64,000 nucleotides of DNA, taken from NCBI GenBank assembly GCA_003345545.1, contig PRDH01000035.1, positions 1-64,000 of the forward strand. The letters run 5' to 3'. Both the position numbers and the translations under genes were made by a program. Below, in pieces: positions 43,446-52,561 of the stretch. Position 1 is the first letter of the stretch; each line of letters begins with the position of its first letter. The notes under the pieces are model-generated. The model was not told where the DNA came from, did not search any database, and worked only from the letters and a program-made list of their open reading frames with translations. Source of the stretch: Candidatus Thorarchaeota archaeon. Lineage in GTDB: Archaea; Asgardarchaeota; Thorarchaeia; Thorarchaeales; Thorarchaeaceae.

Positions 43446-45376
43446 AATTCCAGAAAGGGCTCACCCAAGACAATGCGCTCAAGGAAGTTGTTTCTATTAG
43501 CTTTCATGACCAGCTGTTCGAATCTCTTTTTCAGTCGTTCCTCATCAACATATTCCGGTTCCTTCACGCCCATGCTTTCAATTACCTTCAGTAGCATGAA
43601 GTTGAAGTCGTAAGCCAGGAACTCCTCCTTCGCTGTTTTGCCCTTCTTTTGTATCTCCTTAATGATCCTCTTGGCAAGACCCTGTTTCTGCGCTTCGCGA
43701 GTTTCTGTCAAGTAATAGGACATGGACTTCTCATAATGGAGTTCTCCTCGTTGGACAAGTTCCCTCAGAAACTCAAGGCCGAAAGTTGTTCTTGCGATGG
43801 CCTCGATTCTCGCAATGAAGGCATTGATGAGGTCATCATAGGAGACCATGCCTGCCTGCCCATGAGTATCAAAGACCTTGGCTGTATCCGGAGCTGATTC
43901 GAACTTCTGTTTCTTATCCAGTAGCAATCGTTCCTGTTCCAGTCGAGCGGCCTCCTCTGCTTTCAGGCGTTCCTCTTCAAGTCTGAGTTTCTCTGTGGCC
44001 GCCATCTCGTCCGACTTTCGTTTCTCAAGAGCCAATCTCTCTTCTTCAAGCTTCTTGAGAACCTTGTCCTGCTCCGCAACAAGCTTCTGCATGTGCATCT
44101 GAACGTCTTTTTCAGTGAGTGTCACGTGGTTGGTGAGCAGCCAACGGACGCTGATATGATTGACCTTTGGTTTGAGGTCTACAGATGAGAAAATGAAGCT
44201 TGCAGGTTCCTGCCCTGGCAATTGGGTTATGATATCTTCAGACTCCTTCTCTCCAGCAATGGGTTCGAGAATCCTCTCAAGGACCTTCAGAGATTGTTCA
44301 CTACTGATACGTCCAGTGGAGATGGTATTGAATTGCTCGAAAGCCTTGTAGTCTACATCCTTCGGGCTCTGAGTTGCTATAAGACACTCAACGCCATACT
44401 TCCTTGCTTGTCTGAACAGAAGCAAGTATGTTTCCTTTGGACCAGGTGAGAGCATTCCTGCAGGAATGAAGGGCGCAGCCTCGTCCTGGAATACCATCAT
44501 TCGCGGCTTCTCCGTGAAGCCCTGTCTTAACATCCACGAATACAACTGGTTCAAGACGATAGCGATGAAGAAATGCTTCTCTTCCTCGCTTCTAAGCGTT
44601 TTGAGGAATATAACATTGATCGGAGTTTTTCCCTTGACTGGTCTTGTTAGCTCATCGAAGTCGATCTCGCCCTCTTCCTTGAACAGGAGCTGTGAGGAAC
44701 CCACGGTCAGACTACGTATACGAGTCGCAAGGGTCAGTCGCTCTGAAAGCTTCATGAATGGTTCGAGGTCCACACCAACCGTCTTTGCATCTCCAGTGAG
44801 CATATCAGCCAGTTCTTTGAGCCCCTTAATCTCCGTTTTCTCGTTTTCCCAAATCGTTCTCAATAGCTCATAGATGGCAGCGAAGGCTTTGCCTTCCCAC
44901 GACCTCGTCAATCCGGCAACTTTCACAAGGACTTTCACGAGAGTCCGCGCACAGTTGTCAAGGAGCCGGATGATATCATCTTGGTCTGCCATTCTATCTG
45001 GTAGTTTCAGCGGATTGATTGATATTGCGAGACCCTTGCTGCTGGCAGGCGTATACACGCGTACAATGACCCTATCCATGTACTCCTTCAATCTCTCTGG
45101 AGGAACACCCTTTTCGGCAAGTTGCTTTGGATCTCCTGGCAACATCAAGGATGCAATATCACCCTGAGGGTCGAGGGCGAGAATCGGAATTCCCTGCATT
45201 GCAGCCTCCTCTAGGATACATTTTGATAGAACAGTCTTTCCGGAACCTGTAGATCCGAAGACTCCTCCATGCTTTCGAAGAAGGTCCACACTTATCTCGA
45301 AATTCTCCCCAGTTCGATTTCCTTCTTTGTCGAGCTTGTATCCAATCCAGAGTTTTCCGTCTCCCATGTCTAACAC
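43442..45376 (-). CDS. HerA-like ATPase (DUF853/DUF87 type)
   Basis: 644 residues from GTG 45376; ATG 45367 is a good alternative behind GGTGTTAGAC. Walker A is GSTGSGKT (41-48), and Walker B is MMVFQDEAAPF near residue 297. An arginine-finger-like segment (LFRQARKYGVECLIATQSP) follows. A charged coiled coil at about 430-500 (EEERLALEKRKSDEMAATEK) and a helical C-terminal domain make it longer than classical HerA. No nurA, mre11 or rad50 lies nearby, so it is probably a stand-alone motor on DNA or protein and not the end-resection HerA. Confidence 0.88.
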   Translation of the reverse strand: MLDMGDGKLWIGYKLDKEGNRTGENFEISVDLLRKHGGVFGSTGSGKTVLSKCILEEAAMQGIPILALDPQGDIASLMLPGDPKQLAEKGVPPERLKEYMDRVIVRVYTPASSKGLAISINPLKLPDRMADQDDIIRLLDNCARTLVKVLVKVAGLTRSWEGKAFAAIYELLRTIWENEKTEIKGLKELADMLTGDAKTVGVDLEPFMKLSERLTLATRIRSLTVGSSQLLFKEEGEIDFDELTRPVKGKTPINVIFLKTLRSEEEKHFFIAIVLNQLYSWMLRQGFTEKPRMMVFQDEAAPFIPAGMLSPGPKETYLLLFRQARKYGVECLIATQSPKDVDYKAFEQFNTISTGRISSEQSLKVLERILEPIAGEKESEDIITQLPGQEPASFIFSSVDLKPKVNHISVRWLLTNHVTLTEKDVQMHMQKLVAEQDKVLKKLEEERLALEKRKSDEMAATEKLRLEEERLKAEEAARLEQERLLLDKKQKFESAPDTAKVFDTHGQAGMVSYDDLINAFIARIEAIARTTFGLEFLRELVQRGELHYEKSMSYYLTETREAQKQGLAKRIIKEIQKKGKTAKEEFLAYDFNFMLLKVIESMGVKEPEYVDEERLKKRFEQLVMKANRNNFLERIVLGEPFLEF

Positions 45377-45496
45377 CAGACAGCTGTCAGATTAACTATG
45401 AGTGTTAAGAGCCTTTCCACCATAAGTCATTCTACTATACCGATTTCTTGGATGGAAAATGATGGATGGAGATGACTCCATCCAAATCATCCTAGA

Positions 45497-46120
45497 TTAC
45501 TTGCCTACTGGTTCGTATTTTCTTCCCATATAGAGCACCATTAGTAGGACCAGCGCGACTGCGAAAACCATGAGCACCGCCGCTGCCCATCCGTACGAAA
45601 ATGTGCCGTATATGATGTTGAGAAACAGGTGTGCACCTGCCATGGCCACACCTAGAATGAGCGAAACAAGCATGAACCTTGATGTCATTTCCTTTACTTG
45701 TCCCTCTTCTGCACCCTTTGCGATTTTTCCACCAAAGAATACAAAGACGAACAGGAAGATGTACGCGATCACAATCATTGTTCCCATATTGAAGAGGTAC
45801 CCCTGAATGGTTATGTCCACTCCTTGCAGCAATCCACAGACAAGAAGAGTTCCCAATGCCATTACGTAAACCAACATGTTGGAATACATCTTATCATCAG
45901 GATGGACAAAGCCAGTCATCTCAGTGAAGGTGTTTATCACACCTATGACCACCACAATTGCGAGTATCCCCAACGCGATGAGCCAGACGTAAAATGGATA
46001 CAGAAGCTGATCTGGCGTGGCAGAAAGTGAGTCAAGAATGAACTTAAGGAAGATAGTAACTGCGAGCAGAGTCAAACCAATGCCCGAAAAGACATTACCA
46101 GTTGTTGTAAGCCTGACCAT
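45497..46120 (-). CDS. Polytopic membrane protein
   Basis: 207 residues and six TM helices (GIGLTLLAVTIFLKFILDSL, WLIALGILAIVVVIGVINTF, MLVYVMALGTLLVCGLLQGV, GTMIVIAYIFLFVFVFFGGK, LVSLILGVAMAGAHLFLNII, AAVLMVFAVALVLLMVLYMG). The central loop is charged (KGAEEGQVKEMTSR). No family recognised. Confidence 0.72.
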   Translation of the reverse strand: MVRLTTTGNVFSGIGLTLLAVTIFLKFILDSLSATPDQLLYPFYVWLIALGILAIVVVIGVINTFTEMTGFVHPDDKMYSNMLVYVMALGTLLVCGLLQGVDITIQGYLFNMGTMIVIAYIFLFVFVFFGGKIAKGAEEGQVKEMTSRFMLVSLILGVAMAGAHLFLNIIYGTFSYGWAAAVLMVFAVALVLLMVLYMGRKYEPVGK

Positions 46121-46270
46121 AATTCTCTCTCCTTTGAGGTAGAGTAACTGAAAGGTTTCAAGCCGAGGTTTCTATTAACTCTTGCCATGATTCTCATATT
46201 AGTGCCCGTTTCAGCTGCGATGCGCTGTATTCCCAAGCTCATTTCTTCAGCTTCATCCCTCAAAGAAGGA

Positions 46271-46280
46271 GCTTTATATC
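46271..46280 (+). promoter_or_regulatory. TATA box of the first zinc-finger paralog
   Basis: GCTTTATATC, about 24 bases before GTG 46300, so the transcript is probably leaderless. The same box with the same flank (AAGGAGCTTTATATCTCTTC) precedes the second paralog. Confidence 0.55.
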
Positions 46281-46299
46281 TCTTCGAGCAGAACTTACT

Positions 46300-46992
46300 G
46301 TGAGGGTCGCTTCTACGTCTGAGCCAAGCTCTGATAGAATCCTCGTGAAGAAGGATAATCTTGCCAGATGCGCCTGGTGTGGTACTCCGGAGAGTGATGA
46401 GTGGATCACCAGAGGCCGGAATGAGATATTTTGTTCATCTGAATGCCAAGCCGCAAAGTATTCAACAGGAGCTGATCTCGCTGGATATATATTCACGTGC
46501 CTTGGCGGGGGAATACTGGTTCTGTTCTTCTTTGCTTCTCTCGCTCCTAACATCCTCGGTGATCCTAGGGCTGTTGCAGAGGTTGTAGTATATGGACTCT
46601 TCTTCCTCATCGTCGGCGTCGGAACAGTGATTGGTGCTAACAGGGGAAAAAAGTACCAGGATAGGAAAGACAAGTACCGGGATGTCACCCTCCTTGTGTG
46701 CGAGTATTGTACGCAGGCAAATCCTCCAAGCATCACACGATGCAGGCATTGTGGCGCATCCCTGACTAAAGCCGTGTTCTCATACGAAACGACTCCTCCT
46801 TGGATTCAAAAAAGGCGGCTCAATCGATTCAGATGCCCCCGCTGTAATGCTGTCTACTCCTATAATCTGCTAAATCTTCAAAGTGGCGGGACAGTCAAAT
46901 GCCAGAACTGCGACAGGCCGTTTGTCCTCTCCCGTCCGCTCGTCCTTGTAGATGACTCGATTGCCGCACGTTCCCTGTATCCGGATGTTTGA
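46300..46992 (+). CDS. Zinc-finger membrane protein, tandem paralog 1
   Basis: 230 residues. An N-terminal FCS/MYM-like finger (CAWCGTPESDEW ... EIFCSSEC), two TM helices (CLGGGILVLFFFASLAPNIL, VVYGLFFLIVGVGTVIGANR), a middle CEYCTQ...CRHCG finger and a C-terminal ribbon CPRCNAVYSY ... GTVKCQNC give six or more Cys pairs. The start must be GTG 46300: the position matching the ATG of the paralog is ACG here. The many fingers suggest a membrane-bound adaptor. It is about 70 percent alike to 47105-47794 by eye. Function unknown. Confidence 0.8.
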   Translation: MRVASTSEPSSDRILVKKDNLARCAWCGTPESDEWITRGRNEIFCSSECQAAKYSTGADLAGYIFTCLGGGILVLFFFASLAPNILGDPRAVAEVVVYGLFFLIVGVGTVIGANRGKKYQDRKDKYRDVTLLVCEYCTQANPPSITRCRHCGASLTKAVFSYETTPPWIQKRRLNRFRCPRCNAVYSYNLLNLQSGGTVKCQNCDRPFVLSRPLVLVDDSIAARSLYPDV

Positions 46993-47060
46993 TTCCGCGT
47001 GCGACCCGATTGCACTCTATTCCCTAGCTCATTTCATTATTATCATTATTCAAAAAAGGA

Positions 47061-47070
47061 GCTTTATATC
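47061..47070 (+). promoter_or_regulatory. TATA box of the second zinc-finger paralog
   Basis: GCTTTATATC in a flank duplicated from 46271-46280. Here the start codon lies about 39 bases downstream, so this paralog keeps a short leader of roughly 15 bases. Confidence 0.5.
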
Positions 47071-47104
47071 TCTTCGAGAAGAAGTCACTCGGACGGTCAA
47101 GTCT

Positions 47105-47794
47105 ATGTCTGAGCCAGACTATGATAGAATTCTCGTGAAGAAGGACAATCTTGCCAGATGCGCTTGGTGTGGGACGCCAGAGAGTGACGAATGGATAACC
47201 ACTGAGAGGAATGAAATCTTTTGCTCATCTGAATGTCAAGCCGCGATGTACTCTGTTGGAGCTGTGGGATCTACTGGGGCTGGATTTGCATGCTCCTGCC
47301 TTGGTGGCATAATGCTATTGGCTCTGGTTTTCTCTGCTTCTCTCAATCCTGGCATGTCCAGTATGCGTAATGTCGCCGCAGATCTTCTTGTAATTGGAAT
47401 CCTGTTCCTGCTTACTGGTGGTCTGATAATGTTCGGAGGCAACGAGGGAAAGAACTATCAGGATAGGAAGGACAAGTACAGGAATGTCAGCCTCCTCGTG
47501 TGCGAGTACTGTACACAGACAAACCCTCCGAGTGTCACACGATGCACATATTGTGGTGCATCCCTGACAAGAGCCATGTTCTCATATGAGACAACTCCTC
47601 CTTGGATTCAGAAAAGGCGGGTCAATAGATTCAGATGTCCTCGCTGTAAAGCTGTCTATTCTTATGATCCGTCAAGCCTACAAAGGGACGGAACAGTCAA
47701 GTGCCAGAACTGTGATATGCCGTTTGTACCCTCTCGTCCACTTACCCCGACAGATGAATCCAATACCGCATATTCTCCATGTTCGGGTGTCTGA
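47105..47794 (+). CDS. Zinc-finger membrane protein, tandem paralog 2
   Basis: 229 residues from ATG 47105 (MSEPDYDRILVKKDNLARCA). The domain order is as in paralog 1: CAWCGTPESDEW ... CSSEC finger, two TM helices (CLGGIMLLALVFSASLNPGM, LLVIGILFLLTGGLIMFGGN), CEYCTQTNPPSVTRCTYCG finger and C-terminal CPRCKAVYSY ... GTVKCQNC ribbon. The zinc parts are nearly identical to paralog 1 while the TM parts have drifted, so selection acts on the fingers. The longer open frame back to 46952 overlaps paralog 1 and is not used. Confidence 0.82.
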   Translation: MSEPDYDRILVKKDNLARCAWCGTPESDEWITTERNEIFCSSECQAAMYSVGAVGSTGAGFACSCLGGIMLLALVFSASLNPGMSSMRNVAADLLVIGILFLLTGGLIMFGGNEGKNYQDRKDKYRNVSLLVCEYCTQTNPPSVTRCTYCGASLTRAMFSYETTPPWIQKRRVNRFRCPRCKAVYSYDPSSLQRDGTVKCQNCDMPFVPSRPLTPTDESNTAYSPCSGV

Positions 47795-47889
47795 CATATC
47801 ATCCGCTTCAACATCTTTTCGATTCTCAATGCAGTCCTGAAAGCATGTTACTGGGTCAATGTGAATTCCTTCAGCAATCAGTCGAAGTT

Positions 47890-49179
47890 TCATTCGATTT
47901 CAGGGGTCTGCCTTGCAGCAGCGACCTCGTGACTCCCTTGAGGGGCGGCTTCCTTAAGGAAGTATGTTCCGATGCATGCCACTGAGATTAGGATTATGAC
48001 CAGGATGGCCAGACCCGGGAAGAGACCTCCCAATGAATAGGCAAACTCAGCAGCGAGTGGACCGATGATCATTCCAGACCCGAAGAAGATGCTGTATACG
48101 CCCATTGTACTGCCTCGCGCTTCTGCACTAGATATGTCCGTGAGATATGCCATTGCTGCAGGTGGAAATGAGCCTGCAATAAAACCGAGCGCAGGCAACA
48201 GAGGCCATAGTCCCGAGGTCCAGAGAGTATCGAAAGACTCAGCATTGGCGACAAGCAGGTAGGCCAGGGCGCCAAAGCCTATGAGGCCAAACACGATGAA
48301 CGGTCTTCTCTTCATAACTCGGTCTGATAGATGTCCCATGATGACTATGCCAAGAAACAATGACACTCCAAGCATCGCAAAGAGAAGAACCATATCAGCA
48401 GCAGTTATATCGAAGTAGACCTCGATGATTTGTTTCGTCTTCGATATCACCAGGCCATACAATGAGATAATGGGCACATAGACTGGAAGCATTAGTTGGA
48501 CTCGCCTATCAGCGGCAACCTTTTTGAGGAGTGCTATGACGCTGACATCCCTGCGTGATACGACTCGTGTTTCCTTGATTAGAAACAACGTCACTAGTCC
48601 TGTCACAGCACATGCTCCAGCGGCAGCAAACAGAAGAAGTGTCGGAGTGATGACAATTTCAAGAATGAACGTCCCGATATTCAGACTGATGGTCCCGACC
48701 TCCAGCAGAATGATACCGAGACCGAAGCCGCCTGCAAGTCCAGCCAGAGTAGAGAGATCGAAGTAGCCCATCAGTCTAGCTCTGTTCTCCTCCGAAGAGC
48801 AGTCCGCAATAATGGAGAGTGTAGTGGTCACTTGAGAGGCAGCGCCAATCCCAAAGAAACCGGCTAGGATGAGTGCAAGGACTCCCATGGTGGCAACACC
48901 GAATAGGAATGAGGCTAGTCCTGTGATGAAGAGACTTGCGACAAGAATCGGTTTCCTCCCAATCTTATCGCTGTATGATCCAAAGAATGAAACCGTGCTC
49001 AGTTCTGTCAGGGGATAAATTGCCAGCACCGCTGCGACACCCCAACCCGTCAATGCTCCTCCCATGTACACACTACTGGAGATAACAGCAATTGTGACAT
49101 AGAATGATGCGCGCATGATCAATGTCACAAGATAGAGCAGAATCAGAGTCATTGCATGACCGGATTTTCGTAGTCCCAT
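47890..49179 (-). CDS. MFS transporter
   Basis: 429 residues, twelve TM helices. Motif A is GSYSDKIGRKP between helices 2 and 3, with a weaker repeat after helix 8 (GHLSDRVMKRRP). A 6+6 layout with a central basic loop (KETRVVSRRDVSVIALLKKV) is seen. Start ATG 49179 behind GGAGTG. The substrate is open; the family includes drug exporters and metabolite carriers. Confidence 0.92.
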   Translation of the reverse strand: MGLRKSGHAMTLILLYLVTLIMRASFYVTIAVISSSVYMGGALTGWGVAAVLAIYPLTELSTVSFFGSYSDKIGRKPILVASLFITGLASFLFGVATMGVLALILAGFFGIGAASQVTTTLSIIADCSSEENRARLMGYFDLSTLAGLAGGFGLGIILLEVGTISLNIGTFILEIVITPTLLLFAAAGACAVTGLVTLFLIKETRVVSRRDVSVIALLKKVAADRRVQLMLPVYVPIISLYGLVISKTKQIIEVYFDITAADMVLLFAMLGVSLFLGIVIMGHLSDRVMKRRPFIVFGLIGFGALAYLLVANAESFDTLWTSGLWPLLPALGFIAGSFPPAAMAYLTDISSAEARGSTMGVYSIFFGSGMIIGPLAAEFAYSLGGLFPGLAILVIILISVACIGTYFLKEAAPQGSHEVAAARQTPEIE

Positions 49180-49380
49180 CTAGATGCACTCCGTGTTTGT
49201 CGTGGCTCAACCTGTGTATCCTCTTTTATAAGCTATGCAGGTGCAAGGGACGTACTATGACATCTGGTAGAGTTCCCGAGGAAGTTGGTGCTTCCACGAC
49301 TTGCTGTTTTCTAGTACAGATGTCAATATCACGAAGAGTTTAAATCGCACCTTCATCGGTTGCTCTGTGAGGTCAATAGG

Positions 49381-50151
49381 GTGAGCTGGGTCGCCAAGAT
49401 AATCAAGGGAACTCCTGACGAGTTTGTTCATGCAAAATTAGTCAAGTATGGACTAGGGTCTCATCCAGGTCCAAGAGCACGGATAACCCTGAGCAAGCCG
49501 AGCATCAAGTTCAAGGCTGACCTCGACCAAGAGAAAGCGTTTTTGAAATGTTACGTGTTGGGTGCTCCTTCTGGTCAACATAAGATCAAAGGTACTATCA
49601 TAACTTACTCGGATAGAAGACCCCAGTTTGGAAAAATGATGATGCCGATTTCTTGGGACAAATCGAAGGGCAAGGGCACACCTGTCTTTAGGGCAAAAGT
49701 CGATGAGTCTGCTCCTCTGGAGGACATCAAGGCTCTCTTCAGCATCGACGATCCGACGACTTTCTACCTTCTCTCGCTCAATCCCAAAGATGGCACGAAA
49801 CCTTGGAAGATACAGACTAAGACATCATTCCCGAAGGGTGGCCCTGCAGAAGAAGATGAGGAATCCGTATCAAAAGATCCTGTATTCTCCACTGGGTCAC
49901 TTGGAAACAGCCCCGTAACTCTTGACTTCATCATGGACAGCTACATACCAGATCTGCGTGGCAAGATTGGACCCAAGACCAAGGATATCTGGATTAGGAA
50001 CAGCTTTGAAATCCGGGAAATCAAGATTCCCGATGACCCGAAACTGTCTTTTACTGAACAACGCAGGTTCGCCAAAAAGCGTGGGAAGTTGATTCGTGAA
50101 GTGACAATCGATGGAGAGGACTTTGTAACGGAGTATGAATTCCTTGCATGA
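49381..50151 (+). CDS. Uncharacterised conserved-looking protein
   Basis: 256 residues from GTG 49381, preceded by GAGGTC; TTG 49360 would add seven. Soluble and beta-rich, with two blocks: residues 1-140 (HAKLVKYGLGSHPGPRARIT ... YVLGAPSGQHKIKGTIITYS) and a C-terminal part (IRNSFEIREIKIPDDPKLSF ... LIREVTIDGEDFVTEYEFLA), joined by an acidic linker (PAEEDEESVSKD). I do not recognise the family. Confidence 0.68.
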   Translation: MSWVAKIIKGTPDEFVHAKLVKYGLGSHPGPRARITLSKPSIKFKADLDQEKAFLKCYVLGAPSGQHKIKGTIITYSDRRPQFGKMMMPISWDKSKGKGTPVFRAKVDESAPLEDIKALFSIDDPTTFYLLSLNPKDGTKPWKIQTKTSFPKGGPAEEDEESVSKDPVFSTGSLGNSPVTLDFIMDSYIPDLRGKIGPKTKDIWIRNSFEIREIKIPDDPKLSFTEQRRFAKKRGKLIREVTIDGEDFVTEYEFLA

Positions 50152-50217
50152 TAACTTGACCGAGCACTTTAAATTACTCATCAAAGCGACCCCTGTAGAA
50201 ACAACGAGGCGATAGAC

Positions 50218-50418
50218 ATGCTCCAGAACTTTGAAAGCACGATTTTTCTCTTTTCGTTAGTATTCCTGTTCTTCGGGATATTCGCCTTTGGCTGGCTTGT
50301 CGTCCACATTGAGCGTGGTCGCCACTTCTCGCGGCTCAGGGTCCTCTCTGCCCTATGCCTCGGTGCAATCCTAGTTGGCTTCGGAATACATTTCCTGCTG
50401 CTGTCCATGGGAATATAG
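50218..50418 (+). CDS. Small two-TM membrane protein
   Basis: 66 residues. Two TM helices (TIFLFSLVFLFFGIFAFGWL and VLSALCLGAILVGFGIHFLL) are joined by a basic loop (HIERGRHFSRLR). ATG 50218 follows GAGGCGATAGAC. No family recognised; small membrane proteins of this kind often modulate larger complexes. Confidence 0.65.
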   Translation: MLQNFESTIFLFSLVFLFFGIFAFGWLVVHIERGRHFSRLRVLSALCLGAILVGFGIHFLLLSMGI

Positions 50419-50549
50419 AAAGGCAACCCTTGCAGGAGAATTCGACCCGGAACCTATGCACAAACAATTGTTATTTAGACACTTGATATTTTGAGTGCTG
50501 TTAGTCGTAGTGGACAGCAGACACGATTTGTATGTGAGGAATTCCTACC

Positions 50550-51740
50550 ATGTTGCCTGAGATCGACATTCAGAAGCTCGCAATGGAGAGTCGCCAAAGG
50601 CTAATAGAGGAATTCACAGATACCTATGCCAATCTAAGAGAGCGCGTAAAGCGTGTTCCTGAAGCAGAAGCACGAAAGATCTCTGAGGGGCTCTCTTGCC
50701 CTCTTGAGGTCGCCATGGTTGCCTACCTCATCAATATGGATGGAATCATAGGTCTCCGCTCTGCAGTGGATCTCTTCACCACAGAATTAGGACGTCGCGC
50801 CAGTGTTGCTGAAGATGTACCAAACTTGCCTGGTAACGTGATGGAGTTCGCACTTAGTGAGGGTAGATGGATTTCGCACCTCTATGGACGATTTTCTAGG
50901 CAGCTGGAGTTGCAGGGTCGAAGTCTAGCGAATCTTGAAGATGTGATTGATTCAAAGAACATGGAAGTTGAAAAAGCGCTCTCAATCATTGCTGAACGTA
51001 CCAAACTTGCAGAAACTATCATTTCACCCATTCTCGAAGAGTGGATCAAAGAGCATCCAAAGTCTATCAGCGTCGATGCATTGACAGCATTCGGACAAGC
51101 AATTACGAAGTGGAATCGAGCCACTCTCAATGGGAAGTTCAAACAGGTCCTTCGACGGAATCAGGCTCACTTTCGATTGATACGAGAGTCATTGATAGGA
51201 GTCACGGACTCATTCACTATTGACGCATCATTGGCACGTCTCGACGCTCTTATTGATGAACTCGGACAACCGCTTGAGAGACTTCCACTCAGGGCAGTGG
51301 CACATTTCCTCATTCATCTCATACCCCGTCCCATAAGCGGACGGGGTGACCGGTCACCCTTTGTGGATGTCGGTGTCAGTTCGACCAGAGGCAATAAGGC
51401 TGAACCTGATTTGGTGTCTCCTTTTGATTTTCTGGAACGCGACGTGAAGCTCGCCAGAAGAAGAAAGGGCGACGAACGAGCAGAATACTTGTCGGAGCAA
51501 ATTGGTCGTGTTATTAGAGTCCTGAAATATCAAGGTAATGACTTAACGGCTTGTGTTGAGAAATGCCTCAATGAGATCAAAGGACGATTCAAACTCGAAG
51601 ATGTTCCTCTCGACAATGTGATCTCCTCTGCAAAAGTACAGATATCCGAAGCTCCACTATCCGAACGCGATACGCTCACCATCAAGATAGTGCATGATTT
51701 CGTCGACGCCCACATATATGAGGAGGATTCAATGCATTGA
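50550..51740 (+). CDS. Unrecognised helical protein, gene 1 of helicase operon
   Basis: 396 residues, almost entirely alpha-helical and soluble. Marks: EEFTDTYANLRERVKRVPEA, LSCPLEVAMVAYLINMDGII, a middle region KWNRATLNGKFKQVLRRNQA rich in basic residues, and a charged stretch ERDVKLARRRKGDERAEYLS. No catalytic motif and no known family. The stop TGA and the TTG start of the next gene overlap (51737-51740), so the two are translated together. About 50 bases after gene 2 an ASH-Ski2-type helicase follows. It may be a structural or RNA-binding partner of the helicase (inference). Confidence 0.72.
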   Translation: MLPEIDIQKLAMESRQRLIEEFTDTYANLRERVKRVPEAEARKISEGLSCPLEVAMVAYLINMDGIIGLRSAVDLFTTELGRRASVAEDVPNLPGNVMEFALSEGRWISHLYGRFSRQLELQGRSLANLEDVIDSKNMEVEKALSIIAERTKLAETIISPILEEWIKEHPKSISVDALTAFGQAITKWNRATLNGKFKQVLRRNQAHFRLIRESLIGVTDSFTIDASLARLDALIDELGQPLERLPLRAVAHFLIHLIPRPISGRGDRSPFVDVGVSSTRGNKAEPDLVSPFDFLERDVKLARRRKGDERAEYLSEQIGRVIRVLKYQGNDLTACVEKCLNEIKGRFKLEDVPLDNVISSAKVQISEAPLSERDTLTIKIVHDFVDAHIYEEDSMH

Positions 51741-52510
51741 AGGAGAAGACTCCTCTCTATTGGCTAATCAATATCGAGACGTACGACTTCAGTGTAGATG
51801 CATTTCGTGGTGCTGACCTATCTGGTACTGCACTTATCCTCTCAACACAGTTATGGTCCATAATACGTGAAACGGAAGTCTACTCGGTCTTGATTGGACC
51901 TGGCATTTTCCTGGGCACCGCGAGAAAAGGAAACATCAATATTGCAGTACAGGAATTCATCTCTGCTCTCATGTTCGATCCAACACAACTTCGGCTTGAT
52001 GAGCCTCTCCCTCAGGTAGACATAGTGACGCCTGAGGTCATCGACCCTTTAGGGACGGGAAGACAAGATGAGATTGTCACTCTGATTCGAAATCTCGTAA
52101 TTGAGCGAGGAAATGTTCTTGCAGGAGATGCGCTTGCAAAAATCAGAGTCGAGGCAGGCATACCTCAAACTCTGTACTATCAGGAGATGTTCAAGCGCAT
52201 TAAGGTCTCTCATGTATCCGGCGAACAACGTGCAAGATTCATTCTTGGTGGTACGAGCGGCCATATCTATCGCCCCTTCATTGAGAATTTTCCCCGACTC
52301 CGACAGCAGCGTACTGAACTCTCAAAGGTGTTTGCAGCTCCGTTTCATCGATTTGCAGGCTTCTCCGATATCGAGGTCATGACTGACTGGATGATTGTTG
52401 AGAAGGCCGGCGAGGACTCCAAGACTGGCATGGACGCCTTTGCGGATGAATACCGAGACACGCTTGACCTAGTTGAGAAGAATAAAGAGAAGTTCATTTT
52501 CGAATTGTGA
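51737..52510 (+). CDS. Unrecognised protein, gene 2 of helicase operon
   Basis: 257 residues from TTG 51737, overlapping gene 1 by 4 bases. The first 90 residues are mixed alpha/beta (LYWLINIETYDFSVDAFRGA ... IGPGIFLGTARKGNINIAVQ); the rest is helical with a basic patch (VSHVSGEQRARFILGGTSGH). No known family and no metal or nucleotide motif. Coupling to gene 1 suggests equal amounts of both proteins. Confidence 0.7.
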   Translation: MKEKTPLYWLINIETYDFSVDAFRGADLSGTALILSTQLWSIIRETEVYSVLIGPGIFLGTARKGNINIAVQEFISALMFDPTQLRLDEPLPQVDIVTPEVIDPLGTGRQDEIVTLIRNLVIERGNVLAGDALAKIRVEAGIPQTLYYQEMFKRIKVSHVSGEQRARFILGGTSGHIYRPFIENFPRLRQQRTELSKVFAAPFHRFAGFSDIEVMTDWMIVEKAGEDSKTGMDAFADEYRDTLDLVEKNKEKFIFEL

Positions 52511-52561
52511 GAACCACAAGTGTCTTCTAGGTTAGAGATTTCTCAATCCTGAGGTAGTTGA

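Noticed and set aside
46952..47104. 51-codon extension of the second zinc-finger paralog
   Set aside because: It overlaps the end of paralog 1 and spans the duplicated promoter; homology between paralogs begins at ATG 47105.
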